Positions 40,801-49,830 of a stretch of DNA of 64,000 bases are shown here, piece by piece. Under the pieces are notes generated by a model. That model did not search any database. It was not told the origin of the DNA and saw only the letters and a list, made by a program, of their open reading frames with translations. Positions within the stretch are counted from its first letter, which is position 1, and each line of letters starts with the position of its first letter. Source of the stretch: Pseudomonas inefficax (lineage in GTDB: Bacteria; Pseudomonadota; Gammaproteobacteria; Pseudomonadales; Pseudomonadaceae). The stretch lies in the NCBI RefSeq assembly GCF_900277125.1, contig NZ_OPYN01000207.1, positions 62,001-126,000 of the forward strand, written 5' to 3'. Both the position numbers and the translations under genes were made by a program.

Positions 40801-42137
40801 ACGTTGCGCTGGTCGAATTGTTGCGAGCCCGTCTGAGCGGCCATGGACCACTGACCCGCACACAGATTGCGACAGCACTTGGCAAGCCGCTGCAGGCCAT
40901 CGAACAGGCCTTGGCCCGCCTGGAGGCCGAAGGCTATGTGCTGCGTGGGCATTTCAGCCCTGGCGCAAGCGAACTGCAGTGGTGCGAGCGCCATTTGCTG
41001 GCGCGCATCCATCGCTACACGGTCAAACGCCTGCGCCGGGAGATCGAGCCGGTCAGCCTGCAGGACTTCATGCGCTTTCTGTTCGACTGGCAGCACCTGG
41101 CCAACGACACGCACCTGCGTGGCCCGCAAGCGGTGGCCGAGGTCCTTGGCCAGTTGCAAGGGTTCCCGAGTGCCGCCGGAGCCTGGGAAGCCGAACTGCT
41201 GCCGGCACGTATCAAGGACTACAGCCCGCAATGGCTCGACGATGCGTGCCGTAGCGGGCAGTTCGCCTGGAGCCGGCTGGCGGCGACGGTGTCGAGCAAC
41301 ACCCTGTCAAGCACACCGCTGGTACTGCTGCCGCGCGAGCACCTTGGCCTGTGGCGCAGCCTGGCCCCCGTGCCTGCGGTGGATAGCCTCGGCGCACGGG
41401 CGCAACGCGTCCACCAGGTGCTGAACGCACATGGCGCGCTGTTCTTCGACGAGCTGGCACACGACGCCCACCTGCTGCCCAGCGAGCTGGAGACAGCCTT
41501 GCAGGAGCTGGTAGGCGCAGGCCTGGTGGGGGCCGACAGCTTCACTGGCCTGCGCAGCCTTATCACCCCGGCGGCGAAACGCACGTCGCGCAACAGCCGA
41601 CGCGGCCACCCGCCGCTGTCCAGCAGCATGTCCCATGCCGGGCGCTGGGCCTTGCTGCGCAGGGGTACCGTAGACGACAGCCAGCGCCTGGAGCACATCG
41701 CCCGGGCTCTGCTTCGACGCTATGGCGTGGTGTGCTGGCGCCTGCTGGAGCGCGAAAGCGATGTGCTGCCGCCCTGGCGTGAACTGCTGCGCTGCTATCA
41801 CCGGCTGGAAGCGCGTGGCGAGATTCGTGGCGGGCGCTTCATTGCCGGGCTGGCCGGCGAACAATTCGCCTTGCCGGAGGCGGTGGGGCTGCTGCGGCAG
41901 GTGCGGCGGCGTGAACTGGACGGGGCATTGGTGGTGGTGAGTGCCAGTGACCCGCTGAACCTGGTCGGGTCGTTGCTGCCGGGGGCGAAAGTGCCAGCGG
42001 TCAGTGGCAACCGTTTGTTGTATCGCGACGGGGTGCCGGTGGCGGTGCGGGTGGCTGGGCACTATTCGTACCTGGTCGAAGCGCCGGCACAAGAGCAGGA
42101 AAGCTGGCGGCAGAAGCTGCTGCGCGACACTGTCTGA
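37869..42137 (+). CDS. lhr: Large ATP-dependent helicase Lhr
   Basis: 1422 residues from MNLPAKHHPVLELF; further upstream the frame runs into the REP. Superfamily 2 helicase with Walker A APTGSGKTL, motif Ia YVSPLKALSNDI, DEAH-type box VDEIHALAGNKRG, motif III SATQRP, and RecA2 motifs VFVNTRRLAERI, ASLELGIDIGDIE and QRVGRAGHQVDG. The winged-helix and Lhr core follow, and a ~550-residue C-terminal extension is found in long bacterial Lhr. It translocates 3'-5' on DNA and is linked to DNA repair. Full length. Confidence 0.95.
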   Translation: MNLPAKHHPVLELFHPAVRTWFRRHFATVTDAQAQAWPLIHAGQSMLLAAPTGSGKTLSAFLAVLDELFRQGLEHQGELPARTQVVYVSPLKALSNDIRLNLQAPLEGISQALADQGLNAPRITTAVRSGDTPQKERAAMRKLAPHILVTTPESLYVLMGSASGREGLASVHTVIVDEIHALAGNKRGAHLALTLERLQALCNRPLRRIGLSATQRPVERVAQFLVGNGRPCAIVDVGHARQRDLAIEVPPVPLGAVMATDVWGLVYDRLATLAREHRTTLVFVNTRRLAERITRHLSDRLGKEAVAAHHGSLAKELRLDAEQRLKNGQLQVLVATASLELGIDIGDIELVCQIASPGSIAALLQRVGRAGHQVDGVPKGRLFPTSRDDLIECVALLDCVRRGELDELHIPRAPLDVLAQQIVAEASNQPWHEQALFDCLRQATPYAELDQQHYQALLRMLAEGYNGRQGVRSAYLHRDAVSGTLRGRRGSQLTALTSGGTIPDNADYAVLLEPQALNIGSVNEDFAVESIAGDIFQLGNASYRILRVEPGRVRVEDAHGLPPTIPFWLGEAPGRSDELSAAVARLQAQIDQQLADNDQAKVLAWLQGTFELGEDAASQLLDYLARTREVLGALPSQDTLVMERFFDESGGTQLIIHSPYGSRINRAWGLALRKRFCRTFNFELQAAASEDAIVLSLSSSHSFELDDVWRYLNSRSAEPILVQALLDAPLFGVRWRWNASVTMALPRFVGGRKVAPQIQRMKSEDLIAAVFPEQIACLENIVGERQIPDHPLVEQTLDDCLHEAMDSEGWLALLRRMESGTVRLLCRDLPAPSPLASAILNARPYAFLDDAPLEERRTQAVLNRRWSEVQNGDDLGALDADAIAAVAAEAWPQPGNADEMHEALMGLGAISQDEVQGNASWELLLRQLAKAGRALRLVDEKLWLARERLSLLQALYPGARLEPALQVLPGFDQVIEPDVALVELLRARLSGHGPLTRTQIATALGKPLQAIEQALARLEAEGYVLRGHFSPGASELQWCERHLLARIHRYTVKRLRREIEPVSLQDFMRFLFDWQHLANDTHLRGPQAVAEVLGQLQGFPSAAGAWEAELLPARIKDYSPQWLDDACRSGQFAWSRLAATVSSNTLSSTPLVLLPREHLGLWRSLAPVPAVDSLGARAQRVHQVLNAHGALFFDELAHDAHLLPSELETALQELVGAGLVGADSFTGLRSLITPAAKRTSRNSRRGHPPLSSSMSHAGRWALLRRGTVDDSQRLEHIARALLRRYGVVCWRLLERESDVLPPWRELLRCYHRLEARGEIRGGRFIAGLAGEQFALPEAVGLLRQVRRRELDGALVVVSASDPLNLVGSLLPGAKVPAVSGNRLLYRDGVPVAVRVAGHYSYLVEAPAQEQESWRQKLLRDTV

Positions 42138-42162
42138 ATCCCTTCAGGGCATGCACAGGCCC

Positions 42163-42255
42163 TGTAGGAGCAGCCTTGTGCTGCGAAGAGGCCATTGTTG
42201 CCGAAGACAATCTGTATCCCTGCTGGCCTCTTCGCAGCACAAGGCTGCTCCTACA
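42163..42255. repeat. REP pair, family C
   Basis: Inverted TGTAGGAGCAGCCTTGTGCT copies with GCGAAGAGGCC ends, between lhr and the glutamate-synthase-like gene. Confidence 0.93.
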
Positions 42256-42405
42256 AAAGCCCGCGTTGCCCCGAAGACCGTTGCCAAGTCTCGGCGAGAA
42301 TGATTTTCGCTACCCCGATTTTCATTTTCAGCACCGCCCAAACCGGGCTATGGTCGGGGTTTGCCCCAGGCCCTGAGCCTGACCGCGCCATCGCAAGGAC
42401 CCTGT

Positions 42406-44025
42406 ATGAGCCTGTCACTTCTCAGTCGCTATGCCTTCTTCGCCGCCTGTGTGCTGTTCACCCTGGCGAGCCTGCCCTTCACCCACCACGAATGGTTGTG
42501 GCCGTTCACCCTGAGCACCGCCATCCTCAGCCTGATCGGCCTTTTCGACCTGTTGCAGCAGCGCCACGCGGTACGCCGCAATTACCCGATCCTGGGCAAC
42601 ATCCGCTACCTGGTCGAAGCCATTCGCCCGGAAATCCGCCAGTACCTGCTGGAGGCAGACAGCGACGCCCTGCCGTTCTCCCGCGCCCAGCGCTCGCTGG
42701 TGTACGCTCGGGCGAAGAATGAAGCCTCGGACAAACCCTTCGGCACCCTGATCGATGTGTACGAGTCCGGCTTCGAATTCATCGGCCACTCCATGCGCCC
42801 GGCGCCATTGGCCGACCCGGCAAGTTTCCGGGTCATCGTAGGTGGGCCGCAGTGCAGCCAGCCATACTCGGCGTCGATCTTCAACATATCGGCGATGAGC
42901 TTTGGCTCACTCAGCGCCAACGCCATCCGCGCCCTCAACCAAGGCGCCAAGCTGGGCAATTTCCACCATGACACCGGCGAGGGCAGCATCAGCCCCTATC
43001 ACCGCGAGCACGGTGGCGACCTGGTCTGGGAACTGGGCAGCGGCTACTTCGGGTGCCGCACGCCGGACGGGCGCTTCGACCCCGAACGCTTCGCCGCCCA
43101 GGCACGCAGCCCGCAGGTGCGGATGATCGAAATCAAGATGAGCCAGGGCGCCAAGCCCGGCCATGGCGGCATCCTGCCCAAGCACAAGGTGACCCGGGAA
43201 ATTGCCGAAACCCGTGGCGTGCTGATGGGCGAAGACTGTATCTCGCCGTCACGCCACAGCGCCTTCTCCACCCCCATCGAGATGATGCAGTTCATTGCCC
43301 AGCTGCGTGAACTGTCTGGTGGCAAACCGGTAGGCTTCAAGTTCTGCCTGGGCCACCCGTGGGAGTTCATGGGCATCGCCAAGGCCATGCTGGAAACCGG
43401 CATCCTGCCCGACTTCATCGTCGTCGACGGCAAGGAAGGTGGCACCGGCGCGGCACCGGTGGAGTTCACCGACCACATTGGCGTACCACTGCGCGAAGGG
43501 CTGCTATTCGTGCACAACACCCTGGTCGGCCTGAACCTGCGTGACAAGATCAAGCTGGGCGCCAGCGGCAAGATCGTCAGCGCCTTCGACATTGCCAGCG
43601 TGCTGGCCATTGGCGCTGATTGGGCCAACTCGGCGCGCGGCTTCATGTTCGCCATTGGTTGCATCCAGTCGCAAAGCTGCCACACCAACAAGTGCCCGAC
43701 CGGTGTAGCCACGCAAGACCCACTGCGCCAGCGTGCGCTGGTGGTGCCGGACAAAGCCCAGCGGGTGTTGAACTTCCATCACAATACCTTGCGAGCCTTG
43801 GCCGAAATGCTGGCTGCAGCGGGGCTGGAACACCCGGCGCAGCTGGAAGCCAAGCATCTGGTGCGACGCATCTCGGCCACCGAGATCAAGCTGTTCTCGC
43901 AGATGCATGTGTTCTTGAAGCCGGGTGAGCTGCTGACTGGCGAGGTTAATGGCCAGTTCTACTCGCGCATGTGGCAGCTGGCGCGGGCGGACAGCTTCGA
44001 GCCCAATAGCGAAGTAGCGGCCTGA
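42406..44025 (+). CDS. Membrane-anchored FMN-binding glutamate synthase-like protein
   Basis: 539 residues from ATG 42406 (AAGGA upstream; a TTG 15 codons earlier is poorer). Two N-terminal membrane helices (residues ~5-25 and ~28-50), then a GltB-type FMN barrel: ISAMSFGSLSANAIRALN, HDTGEGSISPYH, MSQGAKPGHGGILP, VVDGKEGGTGAAP, and the Cys-rich IGCIQSQSCHTNKCPTGVATQD, which matches the 3Fe-4S motif of glutamate synthase. It lacks the glutaminase domain and a GltD partner. It is probably a membrane-linked oxidoreductase; substrate unknown. Confidence 0.88.
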   Translation: MSLSLLSRYAFFAACVLFTLASLPFTHHEWLWPFTLSTAILSLIGLFDLLQQRHAVRRNYPILGNIRYLVEAIRPEIRQYLLEADSDALPFSRAQRSLVYARAKNEASDKPFGTLIDVYESGFEFIGHSMRPAPLADPASFRVIVGGPQCSQPYSASIFNISAMSFGSLSANAIRALNQGAKLGNFHHDTGEGSISPYHREHGGDLVWELGSGYFGCRTPDGRFDPERFAAQARSPQVRMIEIKMSQGAKPGHGGILPKHKVTREIAETRGVLMGEDCISPSRHSAFSTPIEMMQFIAQLRELSGGKPVGFKFCLGHPWEFMGIAKAMLETGILPDFIVVDGKEGGTGAAPVEFTDHIGVPLREGLLFVHNTLVGLNLRDKIKLGASGKIVSAFDIASVLAIGADWANSARGFMFAIGCIQSQSCHTNKCPTGVATQDPLRQRALVVPDKAQRVLNFHHNTLRALAEMLAAAGLEHPAQLEAKHLVRRISATEIKLFSQMHVFLKPGELLTGEVNGQFYSRMWQLARADSFEPNSEVAA

Positions 44026-44033
44026 TAGATCCC

Positions 44034-44139
44034 CGGGGCTGCTGTGCAGCCCATCGCGACACAAGGCCGCTCCCACAGGAGTACGAGACCTCTTGTAGGA
44101 GCGGCCTTGTGTCGCGAAAGGGCCGCAAAGCGGCCCCAG
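44034..44139. repeat. REP pair, family B
   Basis: Inverted copies between convergent genes (glutamate-synthase-like and permease); outer arms GGGGCTGCTGTGCAGCCC and GGGCCGCAAAGCGGCCC. Confidence 0.93.
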
Positions 44140-44149
44140 CCATTTCAGA

Positions 44150-45571
44150 TCAGGAAGCAGTACTGGCGGCCACACCCTGCGCGTCTTTCGGCGCCAGGCG
44201 GAACGCGTAGTACAGCACCGTCAACAACACCAGGAACGCCGGGCCGATGTACAGCGCCACGCGGGTATCCTCGAAGTACGCCATCAGGCCGACCACCAGC
44301 ACCAGGAAGGCCAGCGCCAGGTACGAGCTCAGCGGCCACAGCCACATGCGGTACTTCAGTGCCTTGCGCTCGGCAGTGCTGAGGCCGGCGCGGAACTTCA
44401 GCTGCGCCAGCAGGATCATCACCCAGGTCCAGATCGCGCCGAAGGTGGCGATCGAAGTAACCCATACGAAGACCTTCTCCGGCACCAGATAGTTGGCCAG
44501 CACGCCCAGCAGCAGTGCGCCGATGGACAACAGCAGCGCGTTGCGCGGCACGCCGTTCTTCGAAGTACGGGCGAAGGCCGCCGGGGCCTGGCCGTTCTGC
44601 GCCAGGCTGTAGAGCATGCGCCCGGTGCTGAAGATGCCGCCGTTGCACGACGACAGCGCTGCAGTGATGACCACGAAGTTGATGATACCGGCGGCGGTCT
44701 TGATGCCCAGGCGCTCGAAGGTCATGACGAACGGGCTGCCCTGGCTGCCGATTTCGTTCCACGGGTAGATCGACAGGATCACGAACAGCGCACCGACATA
44801 GAACAACAGGATGCGCCAGAACACCGAGCCGATAGCCTGCGGGATGGTCTTTTGCGGGTTGCGTGCTTCACCGGCGGTCAGGCCGATCATTTCCACGCCC
44901 AGGTAGGCGAACATGACCATCTGCAGCGACATCAGCACGCCGGTCACGCCATTGGGCATGAAGCCGCCGTTGCTCCACAGGTTGGAGATACCCATTGCCA
45001 CGCCGTCATTGCCAAAGCCAAAAGCAATGATGCCGATGCCGCCAAGGACCATGGCGATGATGGTGACGATCTTGATCAGGGCGAACCAGAACTCGAACTC
45101 GCCAAAGGCCTTGACGGCCACCAGGTTGACCGCACCCATGCTGCCCAACGCCGCCAAGGCCCAGATCCAGCGCGGTACGTCGGGGAACCAGATGCCCATG
45201 TAGATGGCCACCGCAGTGATTTCGGCAACGCAGGTCACCAGCCACAGGAACCAGTAGTTCCAGCCGGTAAGGAAGCCCGCCAGCGGGCCGAGATAGTCCT
45301 GGGCATAACGGCTGAACGAGCCGGCGACCGGGTTGTGCACGGCCATTTCGCCAAGGGCGCGCATGATCACCAGAATGGCCAGACCGCCGATGATGTAGGA
45401 CAGCATGATGGCGGGGCCGGCCATTTCGATGGCCTTGGCCGAACCGAGGAAAAGACCGACACCGATACAGGCGCCCAGCGCCATCAGGCGGATGTGCCGT
45501 TCGCCCAGTTCGCGCTTGAGCGGGCCGCCTTCAGTGGCCTGGCCGTGGGCAGGATGGTTGCCGACTGGCAT
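44150..45571 (-). CDS. APC-family amino acid permease
   Basis: 473 residues, twelve membrane helices, GAGG ~9 nt upstream. AAT family motifs: LKRELGERHIRLMALGACIGVGLFLGSA near the N-terminus, RALGEMAVHNPVAGSFSRYA, and SSCNGGIFSTGRMLYSLAQNG. It is an inner-membrane symporter for an amino acid, closest by eye to ProY/proline- or GABA-type permeases; the substrate cannot be fixed. No adjacent catabolic genes. Confidence 0.93.
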   Translation of the reverse strand: MPVGNHPAHGQATEGGPLKRELGERHIRLMALGACIGVGLFLGSAKAIEMAGPAIMLSYIIGGLAILVIMRALGEMAVHNPVAGSFSRYAQDYLGPLAGFLTGWNYWFLWLVTCVAEITAVAIYMGIWFPDVPRWIWALAALGSMGAVNLVAVKAFGEFEFWFALIKIVTIIAMVLGGIGIIAFGFGNDGVAMGISNLWSNGGFMPNGVTGVLMSLQMVMFAYLGVEMIGLTAGEARNPQKTIPQAIGSVFWRILLFYVGALFVILSIYPWNEIGSQGSPFVMTFERLGIKTAAGIINFVVITAALSSCNGGIFSTGRMLYSLAQNGQAPAAFARTSKNGVPRNALLLSIGALLLGVLANYLVPEKVFVWVTSIATFGAIWTWVMILLAQLKFRAGLSTAERKALKYRMWLWPLSSYLALAFLVLVVGLMAYFEDTRVALYIGPAFLVLLTVLYYAFRLAPKDAQGVAASTAS

Positions 45572-46046
45572 AGCAATACAACCTCATTTTGTTATTGGAT
45601 TTGACCTTCGTGCAGCACCGGCCACGCCGATAGGCGAAGCGTTGGCTTGCCGGGCTGGCCTCGTGGGCCGGCCCGTGTGCCGGAATAGAGCGCCCGGCAA
45701 GGCGAAGGGGGCGAGCAGTATAGGAAGACCGCTGCAGGGTTTTTCGCTGTATAAACAGGAAAATTCAGCAAGATCTCTGGGGCGCTTCGCGCCCATTCGC
45801 AGCACAAGGCTGCTCCTACATGGGAATGCGTATCTCCTGTAGGAGCAGCCTTGTGCTGCGAATGGGGCGCGAAGGGGCCGCAAAATCGCCCGGCCACCAT
45901 AGCAATATCGCCTTACGAAGAAACCCACACCAAAGCCGCATAGCCCTACGCTACTTTTCGCCGTCTCTTACAAATTTTTCACCTGACCCGCTCAACGTCT
46001 AAGCTTCAGACAAGCAAGACGAAAATACCTGGCCGGATAGAAGACT
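45572..46046. other. Divergent gap with one REP pair
   Basis: 475 nt between the permease and the large PBP, both transcribed outward. Apart from the REP pair at 45779-45877 I see no gene and no clear operator. Confidence 0.5.
45779..45877. repeat. REP pair, family C
   Basis: Inverted TGTAGGAGCAGCCTTGTGCT copies with GGGCGC(TTC)GCGCCC outer hairpins; unusual in sitting between divergent genes. Confidence 0.93.
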
Positions 46047-49000
46047 ATGGGCGCACTGTGGCAATCGGAACCAAGCAGAACGGAAGCACCCGAGATACCT
46101 CCGGCCGAGACGCCACAACCCAAATCCCCCCGTCAGCGTCGGCTGTGGTGGCGGCTGATCATCCTCATCCTGCTGGTGGCGCTGGTGGCCATCGGCTTCG
46201 CTGCGTATGACGAATTCCGCACCTCCAACCTGCAGTCGCGGGAATTCAGCAAACTGGCCAGCACCCTCACCTATTCGCTGCAACCAGGCCCCAGCGATGC
46301 CATCGTCTACCCTGGCGAAGGGCCGTTCGACAAGCGCCTGGGCTACAGCGCCCTGGGCGAATTCCTGCCGCGCCTGCTCAAGCGCGACTACCTGATCAGC
46401 GAACAGGTGAAGTTCTCCCCGGCGTTGATGAACTACGTCGATCATGGGCTGTTCGCCCCCTATATCGAGAAAATCCAGGCTGGCCTGTCGATCACCGACT
46501 GCCGCGGCGACGTGTTGTACCAGTACAACTACCCGCAACACCTGTACCCGGACTTCGCTGCGATCCCGCCGGTGATCGTCAACAGCCTGCTATTCATCGA
46601 GAACCGCGACCTGCTCGACACCAAGGACCCGCGCAACAACCCGGCCGTGGACTGGCCGCGCTTCGCCAAGGCCGCCTACAGCCAGGTGGCCAAGTACCTG
46701 GCCCTGCCCGGTCAGTCCGCTGGCGGCAGCACCCTGGCCACGCAACTGGAAAAGTACCGCCATTCACCGGACGGCCTGACCGTTTCCGGCGCCGAGAAGA
46801 TCCGCCAGATGATTTCCGCCAGCGTGCGCGCCTACCAGGGTGGCCCCGACACTACCGAGGCACGCCAGCGCATCGTGCGGGACTACCTGAACAGCGTGCC
46901 GCTGTCCGCAGTGCCCGGGCATGGCGAAGTGCATGGCATGGCCGAAGGCCTGCGGGTGTGGTACGGCGCCGATTTCGACCAGGTCAACCAGACCCTGAAT
47001 TCCACCGCCAGCGACCCCGAAAGCATGGCCGCTCGCGGCCTGGCCCTGCGCCAGGTGCTGTCGCTGATGATCGCCCAGCGCCGGCCCTCGCACTACCTGT
47101 CCAAGGGGCGCCTCGAACTGGCCGAACTGACCGATGCGCACATCCGTGTGCTGGCCGCCAACAAGGTCATCGAGCAGCCACTGGCCGACGCGGCACTGGC
47201 CAGCAAGGCGGTATATCGCGACTGGGTGGCGCAACCGACCATCGTGCCGATCGTCACCAACAAGGGCATCAGCCTGGCACGCAACCGCCTGGCGGCCATG
47301 CTCAATCGCCCGCTGTACGACCTCGACCGGCTCGACGTGTCGGCCACCAGTACCCTGCAGTCCGACCTGCAACTGCAGGTCAGCCAGTACCTGAAAAACC
47401 TTGCCGACCCTGAATTCGCGGCGCAGATCGGCCTGATCGGCGAACGCCTGCTCACCGCCAAGACCACCGACCAGGTGAGCTACAGCTTCACCTTGTTCGA
47501 GCGCACCGCCGACGGCTCGCGGGTGCGGGTGCAGACCGACAGCACCGACCAGCCCTTCGACATCAACGAAGGCAGCAAGTTGGAACTGGGTTCCACCGCC
47601 AAGTTGCGGGTGCTCACCACCTACCTGGAAATCATCGCCGAACTGCACGACAAGTACGCCGGCAAGCCTGCCGCCGAGTTGAAGAAAGTCGAAGTCGCCG
47701 AACTCGACCGCATCAGCCAGTGGTCGCTGGAATGGCTGGCACAGAACAGCAAGAACCAGAGCCTGGACGCCATGCTCGATGCCGCGTTGGAGCGCAAGTA
47801 TTCAGCCAACACCGGCGAAGCCTTCTTCACCGGCGGCGGCATGCATGTGTTCAACAACTTCCGCAAGGAAGACAACAGCCGCAACCCAACCCTCAAGGAT
47901 GCATTGCGCGAATCGATCAACCTGCCGTTCATCCGCCTGATGCGCGACCTGGTGCGCTACGTGACCTACCAGCAGCCGTACAACCGCGTGCCGTTGCTCA
48001 AGGACGACTCCGACCCGCGCCGCCAGGAATACCTGGCCCGTTTCGCCGACAAGGAAGGCACCAACTACCTGATGCGCTTCTGGAAGAAATACCAGCGCAA
48101 GACCTCGCAGCAGCGCCTGGACACCTTCCTCGACAGCATGCGCGTGACCCCGCAACGGTTGGCGGCCGTGCACCGCTACCTGTTCCCCGAGGCTGGCCAG
48201 GAAACCTTCAACGCGTTTGTCCGTGCCCACCTCAAGGGTGACAAGATCGTTCTGGGCAAACTGACCGATGGCCGCCTGTCGGAGATGTACGACGCCTATG
48301 GCCCGGGCAAGTACGACCTGCCCGATCAGGGTTATATCGCCAAGGTCCACCCGCTGGACTTGTGGCTGCTCGGTTACCTGCTGAAGAACCCCGGCTCTAC
48401 CTTGACCGAAATGGTCAATGCCAGCCGCTTCGAGCGCCAGGAGGTATACGGCTGGCTGTTCAAGAGCCGCCATCAGGGCGCCCGTGACAGCCGCATTCGC
48501 ACCATGGTGGAGATCGAAGCGTTCCTCGACATTCACCAGCGCTGGAAGCGCGTGGGCTATCCGTTCGACCACCTGGTACCCTCGCTGGCCACCGCCATCG
48601 GTAGCTCGGGCGATCGACCTGCCGCCCTTTCCGAGCTGGTCGGCATCATCCAGAACGATGGCGTGCGCCTGCCGACCTTGCGGATCGACACATTGCACTT
48701 CGCGGCCAACACGCCCTACGAGACCAAGCTGGTCACTGACCCGGACCGGGGTGTGCGGATACTGCCGGTCGAAGTGGCTCGCGCCCTCAAAGGCGCCATG
48801 TCGCAGGTGGTGGATGCGGGCACAGCGCGGCGTATTTCCGGCAGCTTCAAGCTGCAGGACGGTACGCCACTGGTGATGGGCGGCAAGACCGGTACTGGTG
48901 ACAACCGCATCGAAAGCTTTGGGGCTGGCGGCCGGCTGATCGGCTCGCGCTCGCTGAACCGTACCGCCACTTTCGTGTTCTTCCTGGGCGACAACCACTT

Positions 49001-49196
49001 CGGCACCTTGACCGCATTCGTGCCGGGGCGCTCGGCAGAGGCCTTCAAGTTCACCTCGGCGCTGCCGGTGCAGGTACTCAAGGGCATGGCTCCGATTCTC
49101 ATGCCATACCTGCAACCGGGCAATCCGAATGAATGCAAAGCGCCGCAGGTGGCCGTGCATACAACCACGCCGCAAGGGGATACATCAAATAACTAG
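46047..49196 (+). CDS. Very large class A penicillin-binding protein
   Basis: 1049 residues. Cytoplasmic Pro-rich tail, one membrane helix near 36-52, then a GT51 transglycosylase domain with Glu185 in FIENRDLL and the GGSTLATQLEKYRHSP motif, which departs from the usual GGSTLTQQ. A transpeptidase domain follows with SxxK at Ser516 (GSTAKL), SxN at Ser623 (SINLPF) and KTG at Lys947 (GGKTGTGD). SxN to KTG spans ~324 residues, far more than in PBP1a/1b, so the domain carries a large insertion. It probably makes or modifies peptidoglycan in the periplasm; not one of the standard PBP1a/1b genes. Confidence 0.88.
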   Translation: MGALWQSEPSRTEAPEIPPAETPQPKSPRQRRLWWRLIILILLVALVAIGFAAYDEFRTSNLQSREFSKLASTLTYSLQPGPSDAIVYPGEGPFDKRLGYSALGEFLPRLLKRDYLISEQVKFSPALMNYVDHGLFAPYIEKIQAGLSITDCRGDVLYQYNYPQHLYPDFAAIPPVIVNSLLFIENRDLLDTKDPRNNPAVDWPRFAKAAYSQVAKYLALPGQSAGGSTLATQLEKYRHSPDGLTVSGAEKIRQMISASVRAYQGGPDTTEARQRIVRDYLNSVPLSAVPGHGEVHGMAEGLRVWYGADFDQVNQTLNSTASDPESMAARGLALRQVLSLMIAQRRPSHYLSKGRLELAELTDAHIRVLAANKVIEQPLADAALASKAVYRDWVAQPTIVPIVTNKGISLARNRLAAMLNRPLYDLDRLDVSATSTLQSDLQLQVSQYLKNLADPEFAAQIGLIGERLLTAKTTDQVSYSFTLFERTADGSRVRVQTDSTDQPFDINEGSKLELGSTAKLRVLTTYLEIIAELHDKYAGKPAAELKKVEVAELDRISQWSLEWLAQNSKNQSLDAMLDAALERKYSANTGEAFFTGGGMHVFNNFRKEDNSRNPTLKDALRESINLPFIRLMRDLVRYVTYQQPYNRVPLLKDDSDPRRQEYLARFADKEGTNYLMRFWKKYQRKTSQQRLDTFLDSMRVTPQRLAAVHRYLFPEAGQETFNAFVRAHLKGDKIVLGKLTDGRLSEMYDAYGPGKYDLPDQGYIAKVHPLDLWLLGYLLKNPGSTLTEMVNASRFERQEVYGWLFKSRHQGARDSRIRTMVEIEAFLDIHQRWKRVGYPFDHLVPSLATAIGSSGDRPAALSELVGIIQNDGVRLPTLRIDTLHFAANTPYETKLVTDPDRGVRILPVEVARALKGAMSQVVDAGTARRISGSFKLQDGTPLVMGGKTGTGDNRIESFGAGGRLIGSRSLNRTATFVFFLGDNHFGTLTAFVPGRSAEAFKFTSALPVQVLKGMAPILMPYLQPGNPNECKAPQVAVHTTTPQGDTSNN

Positions 49197-49209
49197 ATGA
49201 TAATCATCT
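49195..49209 (+). promoter_or_regulatory. Fur-box-like palindrome before the padR gene
   Basis: AGATGATAATCATCT, a 15-nt palindrome around one central base, containing the perfect Fur core ATGATAATCAT. It overlaps the stop codon of the PBP gene and is 75 nt before the PadR start. Confidence 0.7.
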
Positions 49210-49221
49210 GCAATTGAAGGC

Positions 49222-49263
49222 TTGTCTTTAGATATATCTTGAGTAATATCTTACGATATATCG
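49222..49263 (+). promoter_or_regulatory. padR promoter overlapped by two palindromes
   Basis: TTGTCT-N16-TAATAT (49222-49227, 49244-49249) with AGATATATCT (49230-49239) in the spacer and CGATATATCG (49254-49263) after the -10. The two 10-bp palindromes are centred 24 bp apart and are likely self-operators of the PadR-type protein. Confidence 0.65.
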
Positions 49264-49284
49264 CAAACGACGGAGCCTTGCCCC

Positions 49285-49830
49285 ATGCGCGAACACACCC
49301 CCCATGACCCCTTCGAACGGCGCCCTGGCCGTGGCGAGCGCGGCCCACGCGTCTTTGCCCCCGGCGACCTCAAGCTGCTGATGTTGGCCCTGCTCGCCGA
49401 GCAGCCAGGCCACGGCTACGACCTGATCCGTCAGATCGAAAACCTGTTCGACGGCAGCTACAGCCCAAGCCCCGGGGTGATCTACCCCACCCTCAACTTC
49501 CTCGAAGAGGCCGAGCTGATCAGCGGCCAGGTGCAGGGCAGCAAACGCCTCTATGCCATCACCGAAGCCGGTCGCACCGCCCTGGCCGAACAGGCCGTCG
49601 CGCTGGACGGCGTGCGCATGCGCATCGAAGTCAGCAAGCGCGCCCTGCGCGGCCACGACCGCCCACCAGAGATTCATGAAGCGGTCGGCAACCTGCGCCA
49701 CGCACTGCACATGCATAGCGGCCGGTGGACACCGGAAGAAATCGAGCGGGTTCGCGACCTGCTCAATCACACCGCCAAGGCCATCGCCTCCGGGCCGGCC
49801 GAACCTGTCAGGGAGACACCCCATGAGTGA
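49285..49830 (+). CDS. PadR-family repressor, YqjI-like
   Basis: 181 residues. Basic, Arg-rich start, then a PadR winged HTH (LKLLMLALLAEQPGHGYDLIRQIENLFDGSYSPSPGVIYPTLNFLEE) and a helical C-terminal dimer region. Resembles E. coli YqjI, a metal-responsive repressor of the ferric reductase gene yqjH. The His-rich N-terminal metal stretch of YqjI is reduced to HTPHD here. It overlaps the reductase gene by 8 nt and has TATAT palindromes at its promoter. Confidence 0.88.
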   Translation: MREHTPHDPFERRPGRGERGPRVFAPGDLKLLMLALLAEQPGHGYDLIRQIENLFDGSYSPSPGVIYPTLNFLEEAELISGQVQGSKRLYAITEAGRTALAEQAVALDGVRMRIEVSKRALRGHDRPPEIHEAVGNLRHALHMHSGRWTPEEIERVRDLLNHTAKAIASGPAEPVRETPHE

